Of a stretch of 32,119 bases of DNA, positions 1 through 8,414 are shown piece after piece (the stretch's first letter is position 1; each line of letters opens with the position of its first letter). Under the pieces are notes generated by a model that did no database searches, had not been told where the DNA came from, and saw only the letters and a program-made list of their open reading frames with translations. The translations under genes and the position numbers were made by a program. The DNA is from Gammaproteobacteria bacterium (GTDB taxonomy: Bacteria > Pseudomonadota > Gammaproteobacteria > GCA-001735895): positions 1-32,119 of the forward strand of contig JAAENK010000283.1 of NCBI GenBank assembly GCA_024224415.1, read 5' to 3'.

Positions 1-825
1 ATCTCAGAAGCGATCGACATTATCGAAGAGGGTAAGCCACAAAGTCTCACATACGGTGTCAGTGATGAGACCGCACAGGAAGTTCGCCTGAGTTGTGGTG
101 GCAAAATCCGTGTTTTTATAATGCCAGCGCCTCCTCGCGAAGATCTCGAAAGAATAATGGGAGAGTCACCCGTAACGCGGGTAATTGACCTCGTTAGCGG
201 TGCCACGCTGATGTTAGACGATGACAGCTATAGTGGCAGCCTGCAGCCTGGTGAAGATGCTTTAAACCAGGCACACTGTTTACATAAACAGGGAGGCGGA
301 GGTACCGTAATCTATGACGGCGAAACCGAGCTGTTCGTGATGACACACACCAGGCCACGAAAACTAATTATCGTTGGAGCCGTGCATATTGCGCAAATGC
401 TGGCACCGATGGCACTTGCTGTCGGTTTTGAAGTCAGTGTGATCGACTGTCGCCCAGCCTTTGCAAAGTCTGAAAGAATTCCAGGCATCACTATGATACA
501 GCAACGATCAGAGCAAGCCATACAGGACATGACTATCGATTCACATACCGCACTGGCACTGCTCGCACACGATCCCATTCTGGATGATCCAGTATTACAC
601 GCCGCACTCAAATCATCCGCCTACTACATCGGTTGTCTCGGCAGTAGTCGTACCCACGCCGGACGTCTGGAGAGATTACAGGAAGCAGGCTTCGAAGAGA
701 AAGACTACCAACGATTGCACGCACCAGTGGGGCTTGATCTCGGTGGACGCTCTGCCGCAGAAATTGCCGTATCAATCATGGCGGAGATTATTGCTGTCGA
801 GAATGGCAAGGATCTGAAATCGTAG
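1..825 (+). CDS. XdhC/CoxI family protein (xanthine dehydrogenase accessory factor-like), 5' end truncated by window edge
   Basis: Frame 1 is open from base 1 (ISEAIDIIEEGKPQSLTYGVSDETAQEVRLSCGGKIRVFI...) and runs into the listed ORF; contains the Rossmann-like segment RKLIIVGAVHIAQMLAPMALAVGFEVSVIDCRPAF and AYYIGCLGSSRTHAGRLERL...HAPVGLDLGGRSAAEIAVSIMAEIIA, typical of XdhC C-terminal domains. Confidence 0.88.
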   Translation: MSEAIDIIEEGKPQSLTYGVSDETAQEVRLSCGGKIRVFIMPAPPREDLERIMGESPVTRVIDLVSGATLMLDDDSYSGSLQPGEDALNQAHCLHKQGGGGTVIYDGETELFVMTHTRPRKLIIVGAVHIAQMLAPMALAVGFEVSVIDCRPAFAKSERIPGITMIQQRSEQAIQDMTIDSHTALALLAHDPILDDPVLHAALKSSAYYIGCLGSSRTHAGRLERLQEAGFEEKDYQRLHAPVGLDLGGRSAAEIAVSIMAEIIAVENGKDLKS

Positions 826-1061
826 AGTTGAATTGACCCGAATTAAACTAATTTTGCAAGAATAACCGTTAATCCCCAGGAGATACTGGACTAGCCAAGT
901 CCTGCCTTCGGGGGACAGTTCATATAAAAATCACGAAATCTTCTACTATACTTGAATTCTCGGACAGCCAGGTCTTATTTTGTTCTTCGACCTGATGCAG
1001 CAATCAGTATATTTTCATTAGCTGAGTAGCTGCTTTTTGAAAATTGTTAGTGGAGGCGAAA

Positions 1062-3200
1062 GTGGTGCCAGTACTATTAAAACAAAGAATTAACCAGCTA
1101 GCTAATATAGGGTTTCGGGCGACCATAGGAGGTAGTGTAGTTGGAATACTCGTGCGTAAGGATATAGGCGGGGCACTGGCAATGATTTGTGTGGCTGTAC
1201 TTGCTAATTACCAGATACAGCAAAATTCTCAAACCGTTGATAAAGAGTTTATACAAACTCAAACTACTACCCAGGAAATGGTTCAACATACCGCTTCCAG
1301 CTATCAGCAACTCCTACAAAATGTTAACAAACAGGGCAAGGATGCTCTTGATAAAGTGACCAGTGATCTTACTGAGTTGCTCAAGCGGCAAAATGAGACG
1401 AGTAGTCAGGTATTGTCTAAAAGCAACAAAATGCTCACCGATGTCCTCGATCTGGTTCAAGCTAAAAAAGATGCCTGGAATAGCATTGAAAAAGCTCAGT
1501 TGAATGTGATAGCGCGTATCATTGTAGAGTTAATGCATATCCAACAAATGAGCATCCAGGGCGGGAATGTACCGAGAAATACAATTCGAAGCGAGATAGA
1601 AGAGTTCGTCAATCAGGGGTTACAGGCAGCGAAATTATTGTCGGGAACGAATCTTTCTCAGGCGGAACAGAAACTCCTTGCTGAATTTCTTACCGAGCAT
1701 GAAACTCATTCTGAGTATGTAGAACTTTTCCTCGAAATGAGGGATAGCCTCGGCAATCAGAGCAATCAGGATGATATTGAAGATGTCATCTTCGATCTAT
1801 TTGACCAGCTCGAAGTGATCGAGGAACATCACGAATTTTTGTTGACGATGATAGTAAAGGCCTATCAATTGACCACGGATAAGGGGGTAGAAACGATAGA
1901 GAAGGGAAAATCAGAGGGATATGCAACTTTACGAAAAGCAGAGGTCGAAAGCCAACAAAAGCTTAATGAGGAAAGTAAGCAGCAGGCGCAAGAAATTTCA
2001 TCACTTCAGCAGCAGCAAAAAAATGATATTGACAAGCAAAATTCCAGCCAGCGGGGGTTGATCAGTAAGCTGGCAGCCCACCAGAATGAATCTTTGCAGA
2101 AATTAAAGGACGCTGCCGGAGAGCGGCTCTACTATTTGCTGGCCGTTATCATGATTATCATGTCGCTTAGTTTCCTATTTTCATTTTTCTCTATCAGGAG
2201 GTTCAAGAAAAAAGTAAGCGTGCTGGAAAATGCACTACTTCACCTTGGGGAAGGTGGTGATTTAACCCAGAAAACACCATTATCCGGCTTTGCCGAACTG
2301 GATAAGCTGGTCGATGCTAATCAAATGGCAAATGACAAGGAACTTTTGCCTCTGCTGAATAGAGTCAATAAAACTGCGCAAGACTTAACTCAGGTAGTTG
2401 AGGCGCTGGATGAAAACTCGATTACTTTAAATGATGCAAAAAAACAGTTATCTAAAAACGTGAATGATGTCTCCTCCGCAATTGATCATATTTCCCAGGA
2501 AAGCCTACAGGTAGCAGAAAGCATTCAAAATACCTCAGAGGCCGCCACTCACGGAGCTCGTATAGGCGGGGAAGCGCATGAAGCTATGGACAGTGCAACA
2601 AATGTGATAGTAGAGCTGGAAAAGCAATTAAAAGATGCCTCCACAGTTGTAGTTAAATTTGGGGGTCTAAGTGAACGTATCCAGGAGACGTTAAGCCAGA
2701 TTAGAGGCATTGCAGAACAAACCAACCTGCTTGCCTTAAACGCCGCAATCGAGGCCGCCAGGGCCGGTGAGGCTGGACGAGGGTTTGCGGTTGTTGCCGA
2801 CGAAGTGCGAAACCTTGCAGAGCAGTCACGCAATTTTACCCAGGAAGTCGGAGACCTGATGCAAGAGTTAATGCAGGGTAGTAATCAGGCAACCGAGTTG
2901 ATTAATACGGACAGCAATAGTGCAGTAATGAAAGTTCTGGAAACCAGTAGGAAAGCAGCAGTACAGCTTAGCCAGATGGTCGAATCCCAGGGGAATACTG
3001 TGACCCAGATTAGCAATAGTGCAGGCAAGGCAAGGGATCAGGGTGCAGTTGCCAGTAAAACCCTGGAACATACCGAGACGATGAAGAAGACAACCTCTCA
3101 GGTGGAATCAAGTGTAGAGATGGCAAGCAAAGCAGCTCAGGATGTGAAGTTAATGGTAGAGCAACTCAATAATCTGCTGGGTAAATATACTTTTAGCTAG
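1062..3200 (+). CDS. Methyl-accepting chemotaxis protein with large coiled-coil-like extracytoplasmic region
   Basis: MCP hairpin signature [45 protein letters not shown] segment [21 protein letters not shown]. The listed ORF starts at TTG 1044, but GTG 1062 is preceded by a GTGGAGG Shine-Dalgarno-like sequence and is preferred here. Confidence 0.9.
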   Translation: MVPVLLKQRINQLANIGFRATIGGSVVGILVRKDIGGALAMICVAVLANYQIQQNSQTVDKEFIQTQTTTQEMVQHTASSYQQLLQNVNKQGKDALDKVTSDLTELLKRQNETSSQVLSKSNKMLTDVLDLVQAKKDAWNSIEKAQLNVIARIIVELMHIQQMSIQGGNVPRNTIRSEIEEFVNQGLQAAKLLSGTNLSQAEQKLLAEFLTEHETHSEYVELFLEMRDSLGNQSNQDDIEDVIFDLFDQLEVIEEHHEFLLTMIVKAYQLTTDKGVETIEKGKSEGYATLRKAEVESQQKLNEESKQQAQEISSLQQQQKNDIDKQNSSQRGLISKLAAHQNESLQKLKDAAGERLYYLLAVIMIIMSLSFLFSFFSIRRFKKKVSVLENALLHLGEGGDLTQKTPLSGFAELDKLVDANQMANDKELLPLLNRVNKTAQDLTQVVEALDENSITLNDAKKQLSKNVNDVSSAIDHISQESLQVAESIQNTSEAATHGARIGGEAHEAMDSATNVIVELEKQLKDASTVVVKFGGLSERIQETLSQIRGIAEQTNLLALNAAIEAARAGEAGRGFAVVADEVRNLAEQSRNFTQEVGDLMQELMQGSNQATELINTDSNSAVMKVLETSRKAAVQLSQMVESQGNTVTQISNSAGKARDQGAVASKTLEHTETMKKTTSQVESSVEMASKAAQDVKLMVEQLNNLLGKYTFS

Positions 3201-3693
3201 AAGTAGAATTTGGAACTGATCAAAAAGCAATTCAAATTCCAGCAAGAAATTAGAAATCCTGCAAAAAATTCGGATATTACTCAACTTGATTGCATGATCT
3301 GTAAATATCCATTCAACGTCGCGATTTAACTCTCGATTGTAACAGTACCTGGATCGGGTGAAACCGGTACCAATTTTTTGTTGATGACTGGTATGCTTTT
3401 TAATCAATCGGCTTGACATCAAAAGATATTGCCCGCTGATAGCTGTGTAATTCTGCACGATTGCCTACTGGCTTATAGCTTTGAAATTTATTTTTGTTAT
3501 CGACATGATATAGTGGACGAAGCCCTTTACATACGATCGCGATCAGCATCACTGGCAAGCTAATTGATGTATTATCGAAACTGTATTTACGGCGTTACAG
3601 TTTACAGGACATCGAGGAATGTATGGGGCTAAAATGCGATTCAACTGATAGTCACTGAGGTTGCGGCGAATCTATAACCGGGAAAATATACGC

Positions 3694-4488
3694 ATGAACT
3701 GCCTCGAAAAGTACCGCGGTAAACTGATACGGGAGATCAACGGAAACCTCCGCATTATTCTCGATACGCCCGCCGAAATCGCGGTGCACGATTTCCGGGT
3801 GGGTATTAAAAGGCTTACTGCGCTTTACCGTTTTCTCGATCAAATCGAGCCTGGCCTGCTATGTCGGCGACAACTCAAACCCTATCGTTCACTGTCTAAA
3901 TCAATCGGCAATATTCGCGACGCACACGTCGCGATAAATCTAATTCAGACTCTGGACCATGGAGCGGGCGATGCCTGCAAACCGCTGGTCAAGAAACTGG
4001 AAGCAAAGATAGGTCGCGATTACCGACTATTTCGTGAGTGCGCCCGCGCCGATGCCCGCATACCGGTCAGAATGCCGACGATCAAAGCCCTGGGGTTATC
4101 GGAGCGCGCTATTCTCAGACACAAGCCGGTTATGTTGGAGACCCTGTTACTCCAGATTCTGCACATTGACATGGCCATGAATGCGACAAAGTGGCATAAA
4201 AAACGCATCCTGCTCAAGCGTTATCATCACAGCCTGGATGCGTTTTGCTTTTGCCCTGGACATCGCCTGGACGAGGCGGAACTGAAACGCATAAAAATGC
4301 TTGAGCAATTGCTCGGTGACTGGCACGACCGGGTGGTCACCGCGGAACTCCTTCATGATCTAACCGGTGATTCTGCCAGGACAGTCGCACTCCTTAAAAA
4401 ACAGCATAAGCTGCTACTGGCAACCGCGCAAATCTACTTAAGGAACTGGGTCTTTGATCAGAGTAAATTAACACGTTCAAAATATTGA
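3694..4488 (+). CDS. CHAD domain-containing protein
   Basis: VHDFRVGIKRLTALYRFL...YRSLSKSIGNIRDAHVAINLI...KKRILLKRYHHSLDAFCF...LEQLLGDWHDRVVTAELL matches the CHAD pattern (conserved His, R/K-rich helices). ATG 3694 is preferred over TTG 3661. Confidence 0.85.
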   Translation: MNCLEKYRGKLIREINGNLRIILDTPAEIAVHDFRVGIKRLTALYRFLDQIEPGLLCRRQLKPYRSLSKSIGNIRDAHVAINLIQTLDHGAGDACKPLVKKLEAKIGRDYRLFRECARADARIPVRMPTIKALGLSERAILRHKPVMLETLLLQILHIDMAMNATKWHKKRILLKRYHHSLDAFCFCPGHRLDEAELKRIKMLEQLLGDWHDRVVTAELLHDLTGDSARTVALLKKQHKLLLATAQIYLRNWVFDQSKLTRSKY

Positions 4489-4547
4489 ATTTCAATAGTG
4501 AATTCTGAAATTTTTGAAAAATATTAGCGATTACTGGAAGGCAATCA

Positions 4548-5312
4548 TTAGGCAGAGTGTCCACGGGTATGGGGGAAGTCCACACCCTTGCGTATGTCCT
4601 TTACATACATTGCTTTGCCTTCTTTTCTCATTTCAATATCGAATAATTCACTAGCTCTTACTAAATCACCTAGCTTCTTATACCCATAATTGATTGATGA
4701 AAAGGAACTATTATTTGATATGTAATGCGCAACCTTACTCATGTCAGACCACCCATCATCTTCCGATGTTTGCTCGGCAGCCGTCCGCAGCAATCTAACC
4801 ATTGATGTATCCCCACGTAGTTCATTTCTATTTTTCCTGATTAGTTGTTGAGGAATATCAGGTTTTTCATCATCCTCCGTGACAAGGTTTTCTGTATATA
4901 TAAATGGAGAACATGCATCAACAAATGGCTGTGGTGTTTTCTTCTCACCAAATCCATAAACTGGTAGTCCATTCTCAAGTATTCTCAGCACAAGAGGTGT
5001 AAAATCACTATCACTCGTCATTAACGCGAAGGCGTCAACCGATTTGCTATAGAGTAAATCCATTGCATCAATAATCATCGCTGAATCTGTTGCGTTTTTT
5101 CCTTTTGTATATGCAAATTGTTGCATTGGCCTTATGGCGTTGGGGTGCAATTTATCTCTCCAACCTGATAATGATGGACTATTCCAGTCTCCATGTGCAT
5201 GCCGTACATTTACAACTCCATAATTTGCTAGTTCCGCTAGCACACCTTCAATTGAGCTATGACTTACGTTGTCACAATCAATGAGTAGAGCAATTCGTTT
5301 CATTATTGGCAC
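4548..5312 (-). CDS. NYN domain (LabA/DUF88-like) protein with C-terminal OST-HTH/LOTUS domain
   Basis: IALLIDCDNVS..., KNATDSAMIIDAMDLLYS..., FALMTSDSDFTPLVLRILENG are NYN PIN-like acidic motifs; C-terminal RLLRTAAEQTSEDDGWSDMSKVAHYISNNSSFSSINYGYKKLGDLVRASELFDIEMR is OST-HTH-like. Confidence 0.85.
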   Translation of the reverse strand: MPIMKRIALLIDCDNVSHSSIEGVLAELANYGVVNVRHAHGDWNSPSLSGWRDKLHPNAIRPMQQFAYTKGKNATDSAMIIDAMDLLYSKSVDAFALMTSDSDFTPLVLRILENGLPVYGFGEKKTPQPFVDACSPFIYTENLVTEDDEKPDIPQQLIRKNRNELRGDTSMVRLLRTAAEQTSEDDGWSDMSKVAHYISNNSSFSSINYGYKKLGDLVRASELFDIEMRKEGKAMYVKDIRKGVDFPHTRGHSA

Positions 5313-5613
5313 TTATCTCTCCAGAATCTGTGAAATTGATGACCATAGTTCAGTATCGCAGGGCGTATTTTGAGTATGACGTCTCCCGCTTGCAGAGGAT
5401 ATAGTATGTGTCATATGTTTTTTCTTCAACTTTTAAGTATGGGATTAGACAGGCTATCACTTCAGCTTTTTCCGTTCTCCAGGCACGAAGGAAATATACG
5501 AACCAGAAAAAATAAGTAAAAAAAAGATGCAGGATGAGAGAGGTCCAGAATGCATCAGGCATAATGTAGAGCTGTGTGGTGATTTGTTTTGCAGTCAGCC
5601 GCCCGGAACCAAA

Positions 5614-7017
5614 CTACTCCCCCAAATCAAGATTAGACAACTGTTTCAAAGTCAAAGGACGAACCGGTGGCCTGATGCGATAATGGCCTATCTCGCTCAC
5701 CGTCTTATCGTGGTATTTGGCAAACAGCTGACTCACAGTATTACCGCATAGACGACCCATGCAAGGCCCCATTCCGCAGCGAGTGAAAGCCTTGGCCTGG
5801 TTTGGTCCCATGCAACCCATGGCTGCGACTTCACGTAGTTCAGCAACGCTCACCTGTTCACAACGACAGACAGTGGTATCGTTTTCCTTAGGTGTCTGGA
5901 ACTCATCGAAAGGATGGTAATGCTGATCGAGGAATTTTCTTATCACCGCTATACGTTTGAGCTTTTTTCGCTCCTGAATAGTTTGCTGCTGATAGCGAAG
6001 CTGATCGACCAATCCGAGCTTCGCTGCCACCTGCCAGCCGACCACCCGGCCCGAATACTGCGCGGCTTCGGCGCCTTTTATACCCGCACAATCACCGGCC
6101 AGAGAAATACCCGCCTGGCTACTTAAGCCCTGGTCATCGCATATCGGTTGCCAGTAGTGTTGCAGCTTGTTCCACTGCTGTTCGCATCCGGCGGCCATGG
6201 TGAGGTGGTTATTGGGGATCACGCCATCATGTGCCAGTAGTAAGTCAGTGGATACCTGGTGAGTTTTTCCATTGTGCCTGTATTCAATCGATTGCAGTGA
6301 TGATCTGCCGTGAGCTTTTAGTGCGTTGATGCCGGTAATCCTCTCTATCCCGGCCTGGTTGATTTCGCGTAGCCATGACCAGCCCTTATACAGCGCCGAA
6401 AAATCTGTAGACAGGGCAGACAACAAACTACCCCAGCAAGACATGTCGACCGACTTTGGCCCGGTATCGAGGATTAGTGCCGGTTTCATACCAGCGTCGA
6501 GCATTTGTTTGACGAACAGATATACCAGCGGGCCGGTACCGACAATCACCGGCGGTGAATCGGGTAGCAAAGCCGATTCCTTATAAAGCGTTTGCGCAGC
6601 ACCCACAGTCATCACACCAGGCAAGGTCCAGCCAGGAAACGGCGTAGGTCGCTCCATCGCGCCTGTTGCCAGAATGATGTGCCGTGGTTTTTCAATAGTG
6701 GCGTTATCTCCCTGCAGCAGGCCGATACTCGGTACGCCATTTTCTACAGAGATATCCCACACTGAAGTGGTGTAGGATATTTCGATGCCCGCCGCATCAA
6801 ATTGCCGACTGATATCCAGGCCACGCGCATAGTCGGGGCCATATAGTGGTAATTGTTCCGGTCTTTCGCGCTGCACTCGCTGCACGGCGCGATACACCTG
6901 ACCACCTGCAGCAGGTTGCTCTTCCACGACGCGCACCCGTGCTCCGGCAGTATCCAATGCCAGCGCGGCGGCCATACCAGCGGGGCCTGCGCCGATGATT
7001 AACACATCATCATTCAT
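5614..7017 (-). CDS. FAD/NAD(P)-dependent oxidoreductase, opine oxidase subunit A / HcnB-like, with BFD-like [2Fe-2S] C-terminal domain
   Basis: N-terminal DVLIIGAGPAGMAAALALDTAGARVRVVEE dinucleotide-binding motif; C-terminal TTVCRCEQVSVAELREVAAMGCMGPNQAKAFTRCGMGPCMGRLCG cysteine pattern. Confidence 0.88.
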   Translation of the reverse strand: MNDDVLIIGAGPAGMAAALALDTAGARVRVVEEQPAAGGQVYRAVQRVQRERPEQLPLYGPDYARGLDISRQFDAAGIEISYTTSVWDISVENGVPSIGLLQGDNATIEKPRHIILATGAMERPTPFPGWTLPGVMTVGAAQTLYKESALLPDSPPVIVGTGPLVYLFVKQMLDAGMKPALILDTGPKSVDMSCWGSLLSALSTDFSALYKGWSWLREINQAGIERITGINALKAHGRSSLQSIEYRHNGKTHQVSTDLLLAHDGVIPNNHLTMAAGCEQQWNKLQHYWQPICDDQGLSSQAGISLAGDCAGIKGAEAAQYSGRVVGWQVAAKLGLVDQLRYQQQTIQERKKLKRIAVIRKFLDQHYHPFDEFQTPKENDTTVCRCEQVSVAELREVAAMGCMGPNQAKAFTRCGMGPCMGRLCGNTVSQLFAKYHDKTVSEIGHYRIRPPVRPLTLKQLSNLDLGE

Positions 7018-7312
7018 TGTCTGGCTCCAGGCGGGTCAGGCCACATTGCTTACGCAACTGCATACCCTCGCGCACGGTATGTCGACAGGCCTGCAGGTTG
7101 GGTACATCATCAATTTCGATCAAACAATCGAAGCAATTACCAATCATGCAAAACGGGCCTCTTTCGCCACCGCTTTCCGTCTGTTCTCGAAATTGAATGA
7201 CACCCGCAGCAAGCAGCGCGGCCGCTACCGAATCTCCCTCTTGAGCGATAATTTCCCGGTCTTCGAAGCGAAGCCTGACCGGTTTGTCGATTGATTTAGT
7301 GCGCCTAAACAT
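7010..7312 (-). CDS. (2Fe-2S)-binding protein, HcnA / opine-oxidase small subunit-like
   Basis: FEDREIIAQEGDSVAAALLAAGV...RGPFCMIGNCFDCLIEIDDVPNLQACRHTVREGMQL: CxxxxxCxxC...C plant-ferredoxin-like motif; 8-nt overlap with the downstream gene. Confidence 0.85.
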   Translation of the reverse strand: MFRRTKSIDKPVRLRFEDREIIAQEGDSVAAALLAAGVIQFREQTESGGERGPFCMIGNCFDCLIEIDDVPNLQACRHTVREGMQLRKQCGLTRLEPDNE

Positions 7313-8414
7313 GAAACCTTCGTGGGTGAAATACTTGAAATTCTGCAGGAATGGTGCCCGCCTCGACCCATTGCGCCACGATTAAAGCATGTCCCGAAGC
7401 TAGCGTGACACCACTGTGGCAGGCAAATGAGAAAGCGCCGGGATGACTTTCCGATTGCTGGTAGACCGGAAACCCATCCTGCGTCATCACCCGCAACGCC
7501 GCCCAGCTACGTTGAACGCGCAGGGATTCGAGTTTTGGAAAAGCCTTGATACAGCGTCGGGTAATCTCGCTTAAAGTTGGGGAATCAGTTTCCAGACTGT
7601 ATCCGACATCCTTACTCGAAGACCCCAACAAGAAACTACCATCGTCCGTTTGCCGCGCATAATTGGTTGGATATTCCAAAATCGGTGCGACCTTTTCAGT
7701 CACCAACACCTGCCCCTGGTCGGGGAATATCGGCATATCCAGTCCAACCTGCGCACCAAGTTCGGCGGAACCGTGACCCGCAGCAACGATTACCTTCTCA
7801 GCCATCGCTACGGCCTTACCATTGTCAGTCAATAACTCGAAACCACCGTGTTTTAAGACACGCAAGCCGGTAATTCTGCTATGCGGCTGATATACCCCTG
7901 CATTGTCCAGATAGCCCTTATGCAATGCACGTAATAAGCGCAGCGGGTTACAATGACCATCGTGCGGACAATAGGTGGCACCGGAGATTTTACCAACTAA
8001 AGGAATTTCCTTTTTTAGTTGCGCATATTCAACAACTTCGTATTCATATTTCTGCTCGAGCGCTTCTGCACGCAGGGTTTCGAGCAATTCCTGCTGGCTG
8101 TTGAATTCATCCTCATCGAGACACAGGTCAAATCCACCTCTACGTGAATAGCTGACATCGATACCAGTCTCATGGTGCAAACGCTCAGCAAATTCCGACC
8201 ATAGCAGCGAAGAATCAATCGACCAACGCGCATACTCTGGCATACCGAGTCCCTTACCCTGCACCCAGACCAGGCCAAAATTACCCCGTGCGGTACGAAT
8301 TGCATTGTCACCTTCATCAAACACAACAGTACGTAAACCACGATGCGCCAGTCCCCAGGCAAATGCGGAACCGAGCAATCCACCACCGACTATGGCGACA
8401 TCATAATTTTTCAT
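7305..8414 (-). CDS. FAD-dependent oxidoreductase (DAO family), opine oxidase subunit B / HcnC-like
   Basis: YDVAIVGGGLLGSAFAWGLAHRGLRTVVFDEG FAD motif; VIVAAGHGSAELGAQVGLDMPIFPDQGQVLVTE and terminal FSFACHSGVTLASGHALIVAQWV DAO-like motifs. Confidence 0.88.
   Translation of the reverse strand: MKNYDVAIVGGGLLGSAFAWGLAHRGLRTVVFDEGDNAIRTARGNFGLVWVQGKGLGMPEYARWSIDSSLLWSEFAERLHHETGIDVSYSRRGGFDLCLDEDEFNSQQELLETLRAEALEQKYEYEVVEYAQLKKEIPLVGKISGATYCPHDGHCNPLRLLRALHKGYLDNAGVYQPHSRITGLRVLKHGGFELLTDNGKAVAMAEKVIVAAGHGSAELGAQVGLDMPIFPDQGQVLVTEKVAPILEYPTNYARQTDDGSFLLGSSSKDVGYSLETDSPTLSEITRRCIKAFPKLESLRVQRSWAALRVMTQDGFPVYQQSESHPGAFSFACHSGVTLASGHALIVAQWVEAGTIPAEFQVFHPRRFHV

Noticed and set aside
3150-3458. 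102-aa minus-strand ORF in the MCP-CHAD spacer
   Set aside because: Overlaps the MCP 3' end antisense, low-complexity content, no recognisable domain.
3535-3544. GATCGCGATC palindrome
   Set aside because: Single 10-bp palindrome in a spacer, expected occasionally by chance; no supporting context.
5350-5562. 70-aa hydrophobic minus-strand ORF in the spacer between the NYN gene and the oxidase operon
   Set aside because: No ribosome-binding site visible, no recognisable family; AT-rich spacer can produce such ORFs by chance.
5614-8414. Hydrogen cyanide synthase HcnABC
   Set aside because: The three-subunit architecture is shared with opine oxidases and D-hydroxyproline dehydrogenases; nothing in the sequence specifically supports cyanogenesis, so only the general family is called.
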